Source: Actinernus sp. WN-2022 (lineage: Eukaryota; Cnidaria; Anthozoa; Actiniaria; Actinernidae). From it: 64,000 nt of DNA. Location of the stretch: positions 39,389,403 to 39,453,402 of the forward strand of contig JAOWCC010001634.1 in the NCBI GenBank assembly GCA_030867875.1. Direction: 5' to 3'. Positions 35,643-47,224 of the stretch are shown here, piece after piece; the stretch's first letter is position 1, and each line of letters opens with the position of its first letter. The position numbers and the translations under genes are program-made. Below the pieces are notes generated by a model that did not search any database, had not been told where the DNA came from, and saw only the letters and a program-made list of their open reading frames with translations.

Positions 35643-35998
35643 TGTGCTTGGCACCGTTTATCGTCCTACACTGCGCTGAAGTCGCACACTAGTGTTTTCT
35701 CAGTTGTTGATGCTAGTGATCTCCCAGAGAATTAATTTGCTGGTTTGTTTGAGATGCAAGATATCGACCTCAGAAAAATTGGATAATTAAAATGAGTGAA
35801 AGAACAATCTCATGTTTTGTTGTTGGTCTTTCGCATCTTGCTAATGTTAGGTTGATGAAAGCTAAATCCTTAATCTTTTTCCTATTTCAATAGAAACGCA
35901 AGTGAAAGCAAAGATTATTATCTTAACATCGAAAGGCAAATTTATGGATTTAATCTGTTGTATTCCACTCGAAAGTGAATGGAGGACCTCGACAGGCA

Positions 35999-36312
35999 TA
36001 AAGGAGCAGTGTCACGATTAGTACTCATGCCCAAAGTTTTGAAAATGTGTCAGGCGGACAAGAAATCAAAAGATGTGACAGAAGTAGAAGTCCGTGAGTA
36101 ATCCGCTTGCATCGGCGTATTTGCACGTTATCTCGAGCCGAAATTGCTTTAAAACTATACCTCAGTATTATTTGGTTAGGTTTGATGTTATATTTTCATA
36201 AAGCAGCATTTTATTTATTTCAATCGAAAGGGAAATTTGCAGTGGCGCGTGACATAGCGTGATTTTGCCATTGTCTATAACAACCAATCAGAATCGTGAC
36301 ACTGCTCCTTTA
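35999..36312. mobile_element. 314-base MITE (AAAGGAGCAGTGTCACGATT ends)
   Basis: The first 20 bases at 36000-36019 are inverted exactly at 36292-36311. The right flank includes the gataacaaccaatcagaatcg-type segment common in such elements. No coding capacity. Confidence 0.85.
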
Positions 36313-36351
36313 AACAATGACCTGCGCTATAAAAGGCCTCTGCCGGGTACT

Positions 36352-36492
36352 CGGGATCAATCCCGGTTTCTGGTAAACCCCCACCCCTCCCCCACACTTC
36401 ACCCTAACCTGTAATGGTTAATCATTAATAGAACGATACATAGCCGAGGGAGGGGTGGATGGGTAGTTTTCCAGAAACCGGGATTGAGCCGA
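36352..36492. repeat. Inverted repeat (AATCCCGGTTTCTGG)
   Basis: tcaatcccggtttctgg near 36358 is inverted as ccagaaaccgggattga near 36470, with ccacccctccc / gggaggggtgg inside. Confidence 0.8.
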
Positions 36493-36499
36493 AGACGAA

Positions 36500-36650
36500 G
36501 GTTTGGCCATTTGAAGTTCGAGAACGAAATTGTTTCACTGAGGCATCTGCAACGTTATTTTAAGTCCGGCCAGGATTCTGAACCCGCAATCTCCCGCGGT
36601 TAGCTCGGTGGTTAAGCGCTGGTCTGATGCGCAGTAGAAAATCTAGGAAC
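36500..36650 (-). mobile_element. SINE fragment (minus)
   Basis: The minus strand reads cagcgcttaaccaccgagct then tgcgggttcagaatcc (B-box-like) and ggacttaaaataac, aaacaatttcgttctcgaac. The body matches the SINEs at 2105-2975 and 41715-41890. Confidence 0.6.
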
Positions 36651-37445
36651 TGAGACCGACTTTCTTGGGTAGCATCTAATGATTGACAAATAATCATATT
36701 CCCCGTTCAAGTACAATATGAGTTCGACCTCCATTCTTTGTTAAACATTAGGGACGATTTTTAAAACAACGCCATCTATTATTTTGTACGGTGTTTCAGT
36801 TCTCAAAAACGATTCCCATTGAGATTAAAATAACGATGAAAATTGCAACTTAAATATGTCAGTCCTGAAAATCAACAGGAAGCCGAACCTGTCACTGATT
36901 TCTTGAAAGAGCACTCCGCAGTAAAGTATTGTGACGTAATTACCTACGCGCGCATTTTACTCGTCACAAAAGTCTGAAAGCTTCTTACTCCATACAGTGA
37001 TTTTCACAAACTTGCCGCCACAACTCGCAAGTGGATCACGTTTTCCCTGGTGATAGACGTTTACGCGAGCGAACAAGTCTCGAGTCGTCGACTTCTGGGG
37101 CCTAATTTTTGTTTCGCGTACACAAAACATGACAGTGGCTGTTTGTGTGGCGTACTTTCTAATTGCACTAAAGCTGTTTTGATTTGCTACCCTTATAAGT
37201 TATTCACGGACTGAAACTGATCCGTCGGTAAGTTTGGCGCGCGATAAACAACGATGACAAATCTCACGCGCGCCAACCCAAATCGCAAAAAAGCGAGTGG
37301 GAGACCTTCGAAAAAATCTACGATTTTCAGTCGTGCCTTCAATGGTTTCTGAACTATGGTATTCAGTAAAGTATATACTCTTATCTGTCACAATTCTAAC
37401 AAAACTCCAGCGTCAAATAATAATTGAGATTAATTGACTGACTCA

Positions 37446-38250
37446 GTTACAATACAATACAATATCCTCTATTTCGACACGGCGGTTTATCAGTCCAGGA
37501 CTAGTTTATACATAAGAGCCGTGTATAGCAAATATAAGATATTATTTCTTTACATAAAATTCTGAATGAACTTGGCATAATAAAGATTTTAAGTATTTAC
37601 AGTGATCCAAAGAAGCAGGAAGTTAACTAGTTTATTTAAACCATTTTTGAATATATTTAGCGATTTTCTATTCCGTAAGTTCTCTGGTAATTTGTTCCAA
37701 ACATAAGCTCCCTTGTAACTGAATCGTTTTTGTTACCATAGTTGGTCTAGTTGGTTTTAGGAAGAGGCAGTTGGAATTTTGATGGAGAGCCTCGGAGGCC
37801 ATATGTCGTCCGTAATTTTGTAAGTAAGGTTGGACGCGCTTGGTTATGATAAATCTTAAACATATCTATAGCTAGCAGTTTATTTCTACGGATTGACAGC
37901 CGCCCGTCCCACCCTAATCGTTCAAGTAATGGACCTGAACTGGCGTCAAATAGAGTCGAGTTTGTCATAATCCTTGCTGCTCGCCGCAGATAATCAAATT
38001 TAGCTTGAATAAGATAGCTGTACATTGTCTGCAATGTGGAGTGGAAATAGGCACAAAGGATCATACGCGTTTCAGTAAGCACTCCGACTGCAGAAGAGAT
38101 CTTTTTTAACATGTTTTGACCATGTCAGTGTTTCGTCAACATAGACCGGAATTCTTGGAATGATTTTGTCCCCAATTTGAAGGGATAAAATCACACCAGT
38201 TTCAGTCAGGACTCCTATTTGTCATAAAAGGAAAATGTCATCAGGAACGT
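37446..38250 (-). pseudogene. Non-LTR retrotransposon fragment (3' end of reverse transcriptase ORF)
   Basis: The minus strand encodes IGDKIIPRIPVYVDETLTWS at about 38185-38125. After a frame change it reads AVGVLTETRMILC, AKFDYLRRAARIMTNSTLFD and LLERLGWDGRLSIRRNKLLA (38112-37747). The last two match the post-RT thumb region of LINEs (N.RAARI, LGW..L..RR). A (caata)n stretch at 37449 is the probable tail. Frame breaks make it non-functional. Confidence 0.75.
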
Positions 38251-38755
38251 GGTTAATTAGATTATCTGCGTAATGTACAAGAAACTATAGTTTGTAATGA
38301 CGACCGATCTTGCAATATTAGTTTGTGTTAATTTGAAGAAAATGGTTTGGTCAGCTGAATATTGCCGCACAAGATCCAAAATAAATTTAAACATCCTGTC
38401 GGCCTTGGTGTAGTCTTTAAACTTCCCGTTTGGGGCAGTTGTTGATTTGCTAACTATGAACTAAGTACTTCCCTAATGGCAGAAGACAGTACTACTTTAA
38501 ACACCTAATGTAAAACAAATTGACGCACAGAAAGAGGAGAATACATATCGATCTGCACTCAAGATAACAGACCGGTGTGAAATGAGCGAAGAGCACAATA
38601 ACAAGACATGTGTGTTGACCCTATCTCACATCCGTTCAAATCAGTAATTCGTACTGATCAGAATCAATACATTCTTGAAAAACAAGTAAACTATTTGGAG
38701 TACTGAGGACAAAGAAAATAACCTGGAATTAATGTTTCCTATTTCCGGGAGAGTT

Positions 38756-38763
38756 TATAAAAG
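38756..38763 (+). promoter_or_regulatory. Candidate TATA box for the cysteine-rich gene
   Basis: tataaaag, preceded by ccgggagagtt, lies 489 bases upstream of the ATG at 39252. If used, the 5' leader is about 460 bases, or shorter if a leader intron ends at caattag just before ccATGG. Unproven. Confidence 0.35.
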
Positions 38764-39251
38764 CGCAGTTTGTTTAGATGTTTAGAATCGTTATGGTTTG
38801 TAAAGACATATAGTGAGTGGTGAGATTGTTACCCTTCGTTACTATAGAGTTCACCTGGAGTATTCCCAGCTTATATATGCTTAAACTTTTTGAGACCAGT
38901 TTGTGTTGTTCAATCCTTTACTCAGTTCAGTAGCAGACTTGTTCGTGCAACGAGGGGACGTTCTTGAAGCTTAAGGTTCTGATTAAGGTACAAAACATGT
39001 AGTTTCTCTTCAACAAATTTTGTCTTTGTTTGTACGAACATTAAGTCACATTTTATGCTCAATGTGTAAAGATGTTAATAATGGCAACAAAGAAAAAACG
39101 TGTCATGCTCCTTTCTGGGTCGCTGTTAATGCTATTCCCTAAGTGAATACTAGTCTTTGCAATTTTGGGAAACAAGCTACATCTCGAGTTATGTCAGGAC
39201 CTGTAAGCTCATTAATCTTTCCCGATTTTTATCCAAGTAAAACAATTAGCC

Positions 39252-39452
39252 ATGGTGCCCAACTTTGGATCTTATTTCTTTGGCCTTCTCCTTCTTCTTC
39301 TTTCTTCTGGGCCTGTTGTCGGGTTTGAGGCAACAGAGTTAAAGCCGTGTGAGCTGCAAGTACTTCGTACTTGTCTGGACAAGTTTGTGAGGGACTTCAG
39401 AAATCATCCGCCGAATCTGCCTACGCTTCAGGTTCATTGCCGGGCTGACTTT
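39252..39452 (+). CDS. Cysteine-rich gene exon 1 (signal peptide, first Cys triplet)
   Basis: Starts at ATG 39252 and ends at donor gacttt|gtaagt. Sixty-seven codons in phase 0: signal peptide, then CELQVLRTCLDKF and VHCRADF. The intron that follows (39453-42362) contains the broken Gypsy-type element and a SINE. Confidence 0.82.
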
Positions 39453-42400
39453 GTAAGTACAACAGCTGGTAGGTATATACAATAGTTATAACCCAACTTT
39501 CTTGACAGGAACTGCACAGTTGATGTATATATATGTAGTATATTGAACTGAAATACAAGTAAGATACGGACACGTACAACACTGACGTGTGGACTCAACA
39601 AGATGGCGGCCTTACTACCCCGATCCAAAGAGGCCTTGCGGTCTCATAACACAGGGACCCAGATGCTACATCTTTTAAGTTACTTACGTGACATGGAGCT
39701 AAAGTGCAAAACTACAACAACATTTCAAAACTAAAGTTTGTAAGTTCCAATGAGAATGTTAATGTCAATCAGTTCAAATCACACTCAGGTGAAACTCTGG
39801 AATCCTACTACATAATCTTTCAAGTAGCTTGGGGTAGTCTTGGTTCTGACAGATCGTCTTGGAGTGGCGGCTGTAAGACTGGGTGTTACGCTTGGGGAAG
39901 TCTGCGGGTGTGCCTTGCTGGGATCTGGGCCTGTAGCTGAAGGGTCTGTACAATTCGAAGGGTCAGCTGCAGGTGTCGGGTCATACACCTGAAGAACTTG
40001 GGGTGTTTGAGACTTCCACCAAGGGATGGTGTTGTAGGGCGACGGGAATGTCTGTTTCAGCGTTGCTTGGTAGCTGGATACCGCTGTTAATCAGCCTTGA
40101 ACGGATGTGGTCCACATGGCGTCTGCAAACTCCGCTGTCGCGCAGTTGTACTTTGTAGGAAACTGGTCCTGACTTGCAAAAGATGGTTCCACTGAACCAT
40201 TTTGGACCAGAAGAGAAATTCTTAACCAAAATAGGATATGATGTCTGGAAGTCTCTCTGTATGCTGTGTCTGTCGTGATTGTCTTTCTGGGTGTGTTGCT
40301 TGCCTTCTACCCGCATGCGTGTTGTGTTCTGGCTCAAGGTGTTAATTAGGTCAAGCTTGGTCTTCAGCTTCCTCTGCATCAGCCATTCACTTGGAGTCCG
40401 TCCTGTTGTCGCTTGTGGGGTAGTACGGTAGGCCAACAAGAACCTACTTAAGTTGGTTTCTATTGGTCCTTGATTTTTCTCCATCTTCATCATCTCCTCT
40501 TTCTAACCGGACAGAAACAAGGCCCGTCTTTGAATCCGGGGAGATCCCATGTGTGGGATGGCCTGTCACTCTTGAACAAACCGAGAAGGGGCCTGTGGCC
40601 TGTATATGCTTTGGAGTGTCTTCCATGCAGGTATTGCTGGAATTTTAGTACTCCAAACATGAGAGCGGCTGCCTCTTTGTCCAGCTGCGAGTTGTTCCTT
40701 TCTGAGGGAGCTAGTGAACGGGAGGCATATGATATGGGTCGTTCAGTGCCATCCTCCGTGATGTGTGAAAGTACGCTGCCGAGGCCATATGGAGATGCAT
40801 CACAAGCAAGGATCAAGTCTTCTTCTGCGTAAAAATGTACAAGTAACTGGGAGGAGTGAAGAACAGACTGCTTTCTTCAATGCATCTTCTTGTTTTGAGC
40901 TCCAGGTCCTTTTAGGATCCTTAGTTAACAGTTCATGTAGTGGTGGGTAACATTAGGAATGTAACAAGAGTAATAGTACAGCATACATAGAAATGCTTGA
41001 AGCTCCTTCAGGTTTGTTGGTCGTGATAAGTCTCGAATTGCACAGATCTTGTCTTCCAATGGCTGGATACCTTTCTGATTTATCCAATGGTCAAGGTAGA
41101 CTACTTCTGGTGCTAGAAAAATACATTTCTGTCGCTTTAATCTGATTCCAGCTTTCTCAAGACGTGCCAGGACTTCACTCAAACTGCTGAGATGTTCATG
41201 GCCTGTCTTCCCTGCAATCAAGATATCATCGATCCTGACCACCACATTAGGGATGCCTTGTATCAGGTTTTCCATAGTGCGTTGGAAAATCCCTGGTGCT
41301 GAGGCAATTCCGTCGCACAGTCTGTTTTACTCAAATAGCCCCTTGCGAGTGTCGATGGTGGTGTACTTTTTGGAGTCTTCGTCCAATTCCGAGCTGTTGG
41401 TAGGCTTGACTGAGGTCGAGTTTTGAAAAGTGGACTCCATCTACCAGATTAGCAAGCAAGTCTTCCGTTTTCGGGATTGGGCAGTTATCCAGCTTGCTGA
41501 CTTGATTAACGGTAACCTTATAGTCAAGTTTAGTCACCACAGATGCGGATTGAGCCATCAGTCTTGACGATAGGTACTATGCCGTCGTGGCCCATTCCGA
41601 GAACTTCACTGGGCGAATGTTACCTTCTTGTACTAGACGTTCCAATTGTGCTTCAACCTTTGCACGGAAGGCATAAGCTACTGGTCGAGGTATCTTGGTT
41701 GTGCAACACTCGGGGTCTTAAAATAACTGAGTAGAAGGTACCGGTGCTGCCTTTGTGAAACAACTTTCGTTCTCGAACTGCAAATGGTTAGATCTTCACG
41801 TCTTCTCTGATAAGGACGATAATCGTAGGTCTCACGTCGGCCTCACGTTTATCAGTCTCACCAGACTGTCACGAGTTACCGACGTTAAATAAAGTTGCTT
41901 TACTTTTTTTTACTTTCCAGGGAACCAAAGTTGGAAACCCAAAAGGTCTCAACTTCCAAGCTTCGCGCGGGTCGTGAGGCAATTAGAAGAGGCGAAACGG
42001 CTTCGATCACGTCCCTGCTCAATGATGTGGCCGCGAATTCGAATCGCGACCTCTCGCTCACAAGACCAAACTAAGCGAGAGGCGGTATATATCCCCATAG
42101 CGGAAAGACGATTAAAAAAAATAGATATAATTCAGTATTAATCAACAAACCTGTTCTCTATAAATTAAGATACGGGATCAGTATACAACTGAGGAAAAAA
42201 TTAAAATCACGAGCCGCTAGGCGAGCAATAACATGCGATGGATTAAGTACTGTCATTAGTAGACCGGTCAACTAGAAAGCGCTCATCGTTATTTTGTTGG
42301 TAACACATCTCGACATGGGAAACTCCTAACGTTTTGTTTTATATATATATGTGCGACTGCAGAACCTTGCGAAATGCACAGCAGCATCCCGTTGTAATGG

Positions 42401-45400
42401 CCAAGCAGTTGGTGCCCTCAGTAAAGCCATCCTGTCGTATCTTGTGTTTGATGGAAATCTGCTAGTCTGCCCAAAGCACTCTAAAGAGTATTGGAAGCTA
42501 ATGATAAAGGTTGCAAAAGGTAGGAAAAAGAACCCACTTCCCCGACATATTTGGTAGTCGGGAGTGTTAACGTTCGTCGTATTTTTTAGCGGTCGGCAAG
42601 CATATGAAGGCATGGCTCAGCATGGTTCGTTAAATCAGACCCCTCGAAGAATAACCAGTTTACTCCGAAAACTCTGGAGTCATGAGCAGGTTCATACTAG
42701 AAACTCCTGATCACAACATAGGGTTAAGCGTCCTTAGCGATTCTGAGATTCGCCTTTTTGACAACAGCAGATTTACCTACAACTGATTCCAGGACTGATT
42801 TGAATGTATTTGAGCATTACATATTTTATTTTTGCAGTTATGCTTTTGTGATTTCCAACCAAGAACACTTGTGACTTCGTGATCAGTTTTTGCGAGTTTA
42901 ATAAGAAATAAATTCATCGTGCTTAATATTTTAGAGCGGTTTTCGATTGAGTGTCGAAAGCAACAAGTGATTGCTTTGGTTTTACGTTTGCCTAGCTTTT
43001 CTGTTGGCTGTGAAAATTGTTTTGTAATTATCAGGCAATCAAGTTCTAAACTGTAACAGTTTTGGTCCGTCACGTAATCAATTTTCGTTTTAGCGCACGA
43101 AAGTTTAGACTCCTCCGCAGCCACCTCTAAGTAACGGAAAAATCGGAATTCGTGATTGCTCATTACATTTTTGCTTGCTTCCATTAGAGCGGTTTTCAAT
43201 TGAATGTCGAAGCATCAGTTAGGTGATTGCTTTCAAATTTGATTGGCTAGTTATCTATGATTGCATTTACTTTGCCTCGTGATTGGTTGAGTAAAACCAA
43301 TCGTAAATTACTTCAGTTCGTGATTGGTTGATTGATGTTTTTACTTGTTGCTGTGATTGGCTCAGGTTTTTGTTTTACGATACTCATTTGGAAACCGCTC
43401 AAATTAGATAATTGATTAGGTTTTATCAAGAGACCATCACCTATTGTATCTTGGCTTTATACAGCCTCGTCCTTGACCGCCATTGCATGATGGGAGCCTG
43501 GAGACAAGGCTAGGTTTTATACATGCACTTGGGTTGTTTCAAAATCCATATAAGAATTAAGGTCAACTTGGTATAATTTACTGAGTTTTTGATAACGTAG
43601 ATAGCTGATAAGCAATGAATACGAAAAACTCATACTAACTCTTTTTCAGGCAATGGCTGTGGTTTTGGGGAGATACTCCGAATATTAAAGTGTAAGTTCA
43701 TGTAATAAATTAAATGCCGAACTTCAAAATGACATTTAAGTTACAGCAAGAGATCAGAATGAGGTAAGAGAACGAATCCCCCATACGTGGGTCTGTTCCA
43801 ATGCTAATTATTTGAAATCTATTTTTAGATTATAACAGAACAGCCTGGGTATTTTAAGAAATACACCAAATTGGCGTAAATTGGCGCTGTTGTGCTAAGG
43901 AGTGGTTTATAACGATGCTATGAGGACCCAGAGGATAGTAACTAACGAGGGAAGCCTACCAGAACGAGATAAAAATAACTTACGTCAGGTGTTGTGAATC
44001 TAAAAATAGATTTCAAACATAGTTAATAGAGGCTAATAAAGGCGCTGCGATTTAGGTTGGAAGGGGGTACGACAAAATGCATAGTTCATTAGCGTCTCCT
44101 GAACGACTGAATCCACACGTTTCTATTGGCTGATTGATTAACATGTTCCAATATTGTGTTTTGTGCACGGTCACGGTTTAAAAAAGCGAACAGAGACCTA
44201 TAACAAAGAAGGTCGCAGGGGTTCATAGCCATTCCACTCTATTAACTATGTTTCAAATAATTATCATGGGGCATGGGGATTCTTCTCCTGGTTACAGATA
44301 TTATCAGAAATGAATTTTAAAGCTATCTAGAAACCCAAATTACTCCAGGGGATAGGTTAGGGTTAGGTTCCCGCTCTCCCTCCGTTTACCAAGCCAGAAG
44401 AAAAATGAAATGAATAAAAGAAAAAAAGAAAAAGAAAGAGCGCGAGTGGTTGTTGCTCTCAAACTCTAGGAAATGCCTTTTAAGAGATCTTAGTTTTTTT
44501 TAATGTTCGAGGGGGGAGGGGAGGGGGGAGACACTCCCCGAACGCCTGCTCACGGTTAGGAACCTCCCCTTACCCCTACTTCAAACATATGCGCAAGCGC
44601 AACATGTCAAGCGCCGAATGGTACGGAATTATGAGGTCAATAATATCTATTGCAAGGAAGTCCCCAGACATATTCATAATCGAGCGCAGCCAGCTTATCA
44701 GGACGTGGCTTACGCCTCTGATATTCGGTATATAAAATACAGCTAATCCATCAGAAACTTTCACATATGATCGTTCGTACAGAATCAGTTAAGTGGGCGA
44801 ATATTACTGGAAAAACCAACCAATTTCCGTAGTAACCGTGGGAAAATAATGGTAAACTTGAACATTCGGATTAATTTTCATGTTATTTCCATACTATGGG
44901 AATATAAAATAATCTAGGAAATTCCAGTTTACAGCCGATATTTCCATGATATTTCCATACTTTCGAAAAATTGGAAACGTAATGGGAAAGCATTGATAAA
45001 CCATGGGAAATGCTGTAAATTTTAATTGGAATTAATTTCCAAGATTAATTATTGTATATGTATATTTCCATGTTGTAATATGGAAATGCCATGGTTTTGC
45101 CATGGTTTTTCCATACGTACTATGGTTGGTACCCCCCTCCAATGAATTGCTTTTGGGTTGGAGCTTAACATATGGCTTAAATATTATGCCGTTCGATCAA
45201 GTTCGTACTTAGCGGTAGTCATTCATTCATTGAAATCCAATTCTAGCTTTTGTTATTTTTAACAGCCCGTAAAAGCCGGTGCGCAAAAAGAGCAGACGTG
45301 AACTGCCTTCGCAGCTACGTTCATATGATGAAGAAAAACCCGAATCTGTGCGTCAACATTCCCAAGAAGTATCAGTGCCTACGCGCTGCAACCAAAACCT

Positions 45401-45483
45401 GCCGAGCCGGTATTCTTGAAAGCCTGTTAGACGTGTTTCCTAGAGAAGCCAACAAGGTTCTCCATGTTCTCTGCCAGAAATAG
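39252..45483 (+). CDS. Secreted cysteine-rich protein, unknown family (4 exons, 205 aa)
   Basis: Exons 39252-39452, 42363-42519, 43650-43691 and 45266-45483 join in phase to 205 codons plus a stop. The start ATG has a good context (agccATGg). Residues 1-24 are a clear signal peptide (hydrophobic FFGLLLLLLSSGPVVG), so the protein should enter the secretory pathway. The mature part has 13 Cys. Positions 33, 41, 63, 72, 78, 103 and again 139, 147, 162, 171, 179, 203 repeat the spacing C-x7-C-x(14-21)-C-x8-C-x(5-7)-C-x(23-24)-C, with one extra Cys at 123. This indicates two copies of one helical-looking disulfide domain. I do not recognise the family. No membrane anchor is visible. Possible roles (extracellular matrix, defence, signalling) cannot be chosen from sequence alone. 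A polyadenylation signal is at 45845. Confidence 0.8.
39470..39672 (-). repeat. Possible 3' LTR of the Gypsy-type remnant
   Basis: On the minus strand, immediately after the degraded pol end at 39785 and a short spacer, the sequence begins tgtagcatctgggtccctgt, LTR-like by the TG start. It shares the phrase gggtcc.ccat.ttg with 63690-63700. No second LTR copy was found, so this is tentative. Confidence 0.3.
39785..41690 (-). pseudogene. Ty3/Gypsy-type retrotransposon pol remnant (antisense)
   Basis: Minus-strand order from 41690 down: RT fragments near 41560-41395 (DYKVTVNQVSKLDNCPIPKT and HFSKLDLSQAYQQL), RT with the catalytic-site type RIDDILIAG near 41230 and GIRLKRQKCIF, then RNase H (ILACDASPYGLGSVLSHITE, YASRSLAPSE) at 40816-40620. 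After that, integrase C-terminal sequence (FLLAYRTTPQATTGRTPSEW, 40430 on) and a pol tail RRSVRTKTTPSYLKDYV near 39850. The integrase zinc finger and most of the catalytic core are missing between RNase H and the C-terminal part. Frameshifts also occur, so it is dead. It lies in intron 1 of the cysteine-rich gene in opposite orientation. Confidence 0.88.
41700..41890 (+). mobile_element. SINE body fragment
   Basis: gggtcttaaaataactgagt, gctgcctttgtgaaacaac, tggttagatcttcacgtctt and gactgtcacgagttaccgac match the reverse complement of the split copy at 2105-2920. It is inserted into, or abuts, the Gypsy-type remnant. Ends gttaaataaagttgc. Confidence 0.65.
42363..42519 (+). CDS. Cysteine-rich gene exon 2
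   Basis: Acceptor tgcgactgcag ends at 42362 and donor aaag|gtagga begins at 42520. Encodes NLAKCTAASRCNGQAVGAL then LLVCPKHSKEYW. It carries the last three Cys of the first six-cysteine unit. Confidence 0.8.
42930..43405. repeat. Two AGCGGTTTTCAATTGA-type MITEs
   Basis: One begins ttagagcggttttcgattga at 42930, the other attagagcggttttcaattg at 43185 and ends tttggaaaccgctcaaat at 43405. Interior copies of gtgattggtt. They lie in the intron 42520-43649. Confidence 0.75.
43650..43691 (+). CDS. Cysteine-rich gene exon 3 (42-base exon)
   Basis: Acceptor tctttttcag ends at 43649 and donor aagt|gtaagt begins at 43692. It encodes GNGCGFGEILRILK, joining phase 1 to phase 1. It links the two repeat units and holds the unpaired thirteenth Cys. 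Confidence 0.75.
44360..45130. other. Intron sequence with a TTCC-ATGG-rich repeat
   Basis: 44818-45130 is bounded by accaaccaatttcc at the left and ccatac...tatggttggtacc at the right and rich in catggaaat/atttccat segments, probably a degenerate MITE. An A/G-rich run is at 44400-44450. No exon seen. Confidence 0.45.
45266..45483 (+). CDS. Cysteine-rich gene exon 4 (second six-Cys unit)
   Basis: Acceptor gttatttttaacag ends at 45265 and the stop tag is at 45481-45483. Encodes SRCAKRADVNCLRSYVHMM, NLCVNIPKKYQCLRAATKTC and ends VLHVLCQK. The entire second cysteine unit is in this one exon, whereas the first unit is split over exons 1 and 2. Confidence 0.85.
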
Positions 45484-45844
45484 GCGCTCCATTTCTATTA
45501 CGATAATAATTATGTTATATTGACAGTGACCTTAGCCTTAGGAACAATATTCATTCGGGTTAGGCTAACAATCTTGTGAAGTGCACGTTGTGCTTAGGGA
45601 TTTCAATTGGTGTCGCGCATAGTCCATGTATATGTAGTTATGATATAAAATCATGTCCATGTAGTTTTCTTTTAGAACTGAAAAGCTAGCTGTCAGTTGG
45701 AACGTAAAATCTGATCTCGTACCTAAGCCGGATTGTTGCAAACTTCCATGGGTCACCGCTGACCGAAAAATGAGCGGACACTCGAGACATTTTTAAGGAT
45801 AAAACTCTACTTAGAAAACATGTACATGTATGTAGTAATCAAGA

Positions 45845-45850
45845 AATAAA
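45845..45850 (+). terminator. Polyadenylation signal of the cysteine-rich gene
   Basis: AATAAA, 362 bases after the stop codon. This implies a 3' UTR of roughly 380 bases. Confidence 0.5.
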
Positions 45851-47189
45851 GCCTACAGAGCACAATAACAACGATCTCATGTTATCTATCACTGTTAGAC
45901 TGAACACATCTTGAGAACTCATAATTTATATGGTGTTTCTATGGTATTATCCGGGCAAAGCTTGTTCAAGTGGGGAAAATCAATAAATGAATCAATCATT
46001 TTATTTTTCTATTTGCAAGGCCACGCCGAAGACCTGACGAAAAAGCTGAGAATAGTCGTTCCTGCGAGGCTGATTGTCGGATGATTTAGTGCGCATTCTT
46101 TTGTCTAAAACTAGTTCCACTACTCCGGTATAGGAATAACCGGAATATGCGGAATACTCAATTCTCAAAAGAACAGAGATCATGACGAGTCATGACGAAA
46201 TCATGACGAAATCATGACGAAATGGAAATTTAACAGTGATTTGTACCACTCTAAACTTGAGAAACCTCAATGTTGTATACACCAGAATACTGCAAATTTA
46301 TTCTTCTATCTGAATTCTGCGGTAGGTAGTCAGTTCAGACATGTGTATTCAAGCTAAAGCTAGTTTTCTTCTGCTTGGTAGTTCCTAAACCAGTAACGCC
46401 TTGTAAAAAATCACTTTACTCGCGAAAGTAAATTCAAATTTATACGGTCGAAATCTTAATATAATCACTCCAAACAGTTACCAGTTGTAGATTTGATGGG
46501 GTGCAGACATTAAAAGAGGTGAAGGGGAGGGGATGGTAGTGCCGGACAAAGTGCGACCCGTTTATAAACCCACAGGTAAGATTTGTTATCTATATTGTCT
46601 GATTTTATAACCCTAATCATACCCTCTATAACATAAAAAGTCTACAGAAATCCAATGAAGGCAAAGTGCTTATAATCAACGCTAAATATGTATGTATACA
46701 CTTTTCAACATCATGAAAACGAGACTAAAATAAAAATATTTTTGTGCTTAAAACATTGTGAAAGCTGTGTTTTCTGGAGTGGGGAAAGTATTTAGACTGA
46801 TTCTACTATTTTGACACCTTTTCAAAATTTGTACCGCTGACAAGTTGCATCTGCAGGCTCAACTTAGCTAGTATGGTATGGTATGGCGTATACCATGACA
46901 TGTATATAAAAATGACAAATATACGGCCATCTATATATACAAAGTCAATAGGTTATGAACTGCAAGCCCGGTTACAATTTAGAATGTTAAAACCACAGTG
47001 TGCATGTTTAATTTAGATTGAGAGTTAATACTTTTGACTTTCGCCTAATCTAGACAATGGCTTTTTGCAAAATTCCTAACATAACATGAAACAGCGTGTA
47101 ACAAACACGAATATAGGCCGCTTAGAATTTATCACAATAACCATGAATGAAACATCTAACTTGAGAATCAACTGGTACAGGGCGATTAT
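45851..47189. other. Intergenic, no gene seen
   Basis: AT-rich. Minor features: three tandem copies of atcatgacga at 46190-46220 and tatggtatggtatgg at 46872. Confidence 0.5.
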
Positions 47190-47224
<35 letters not shown>

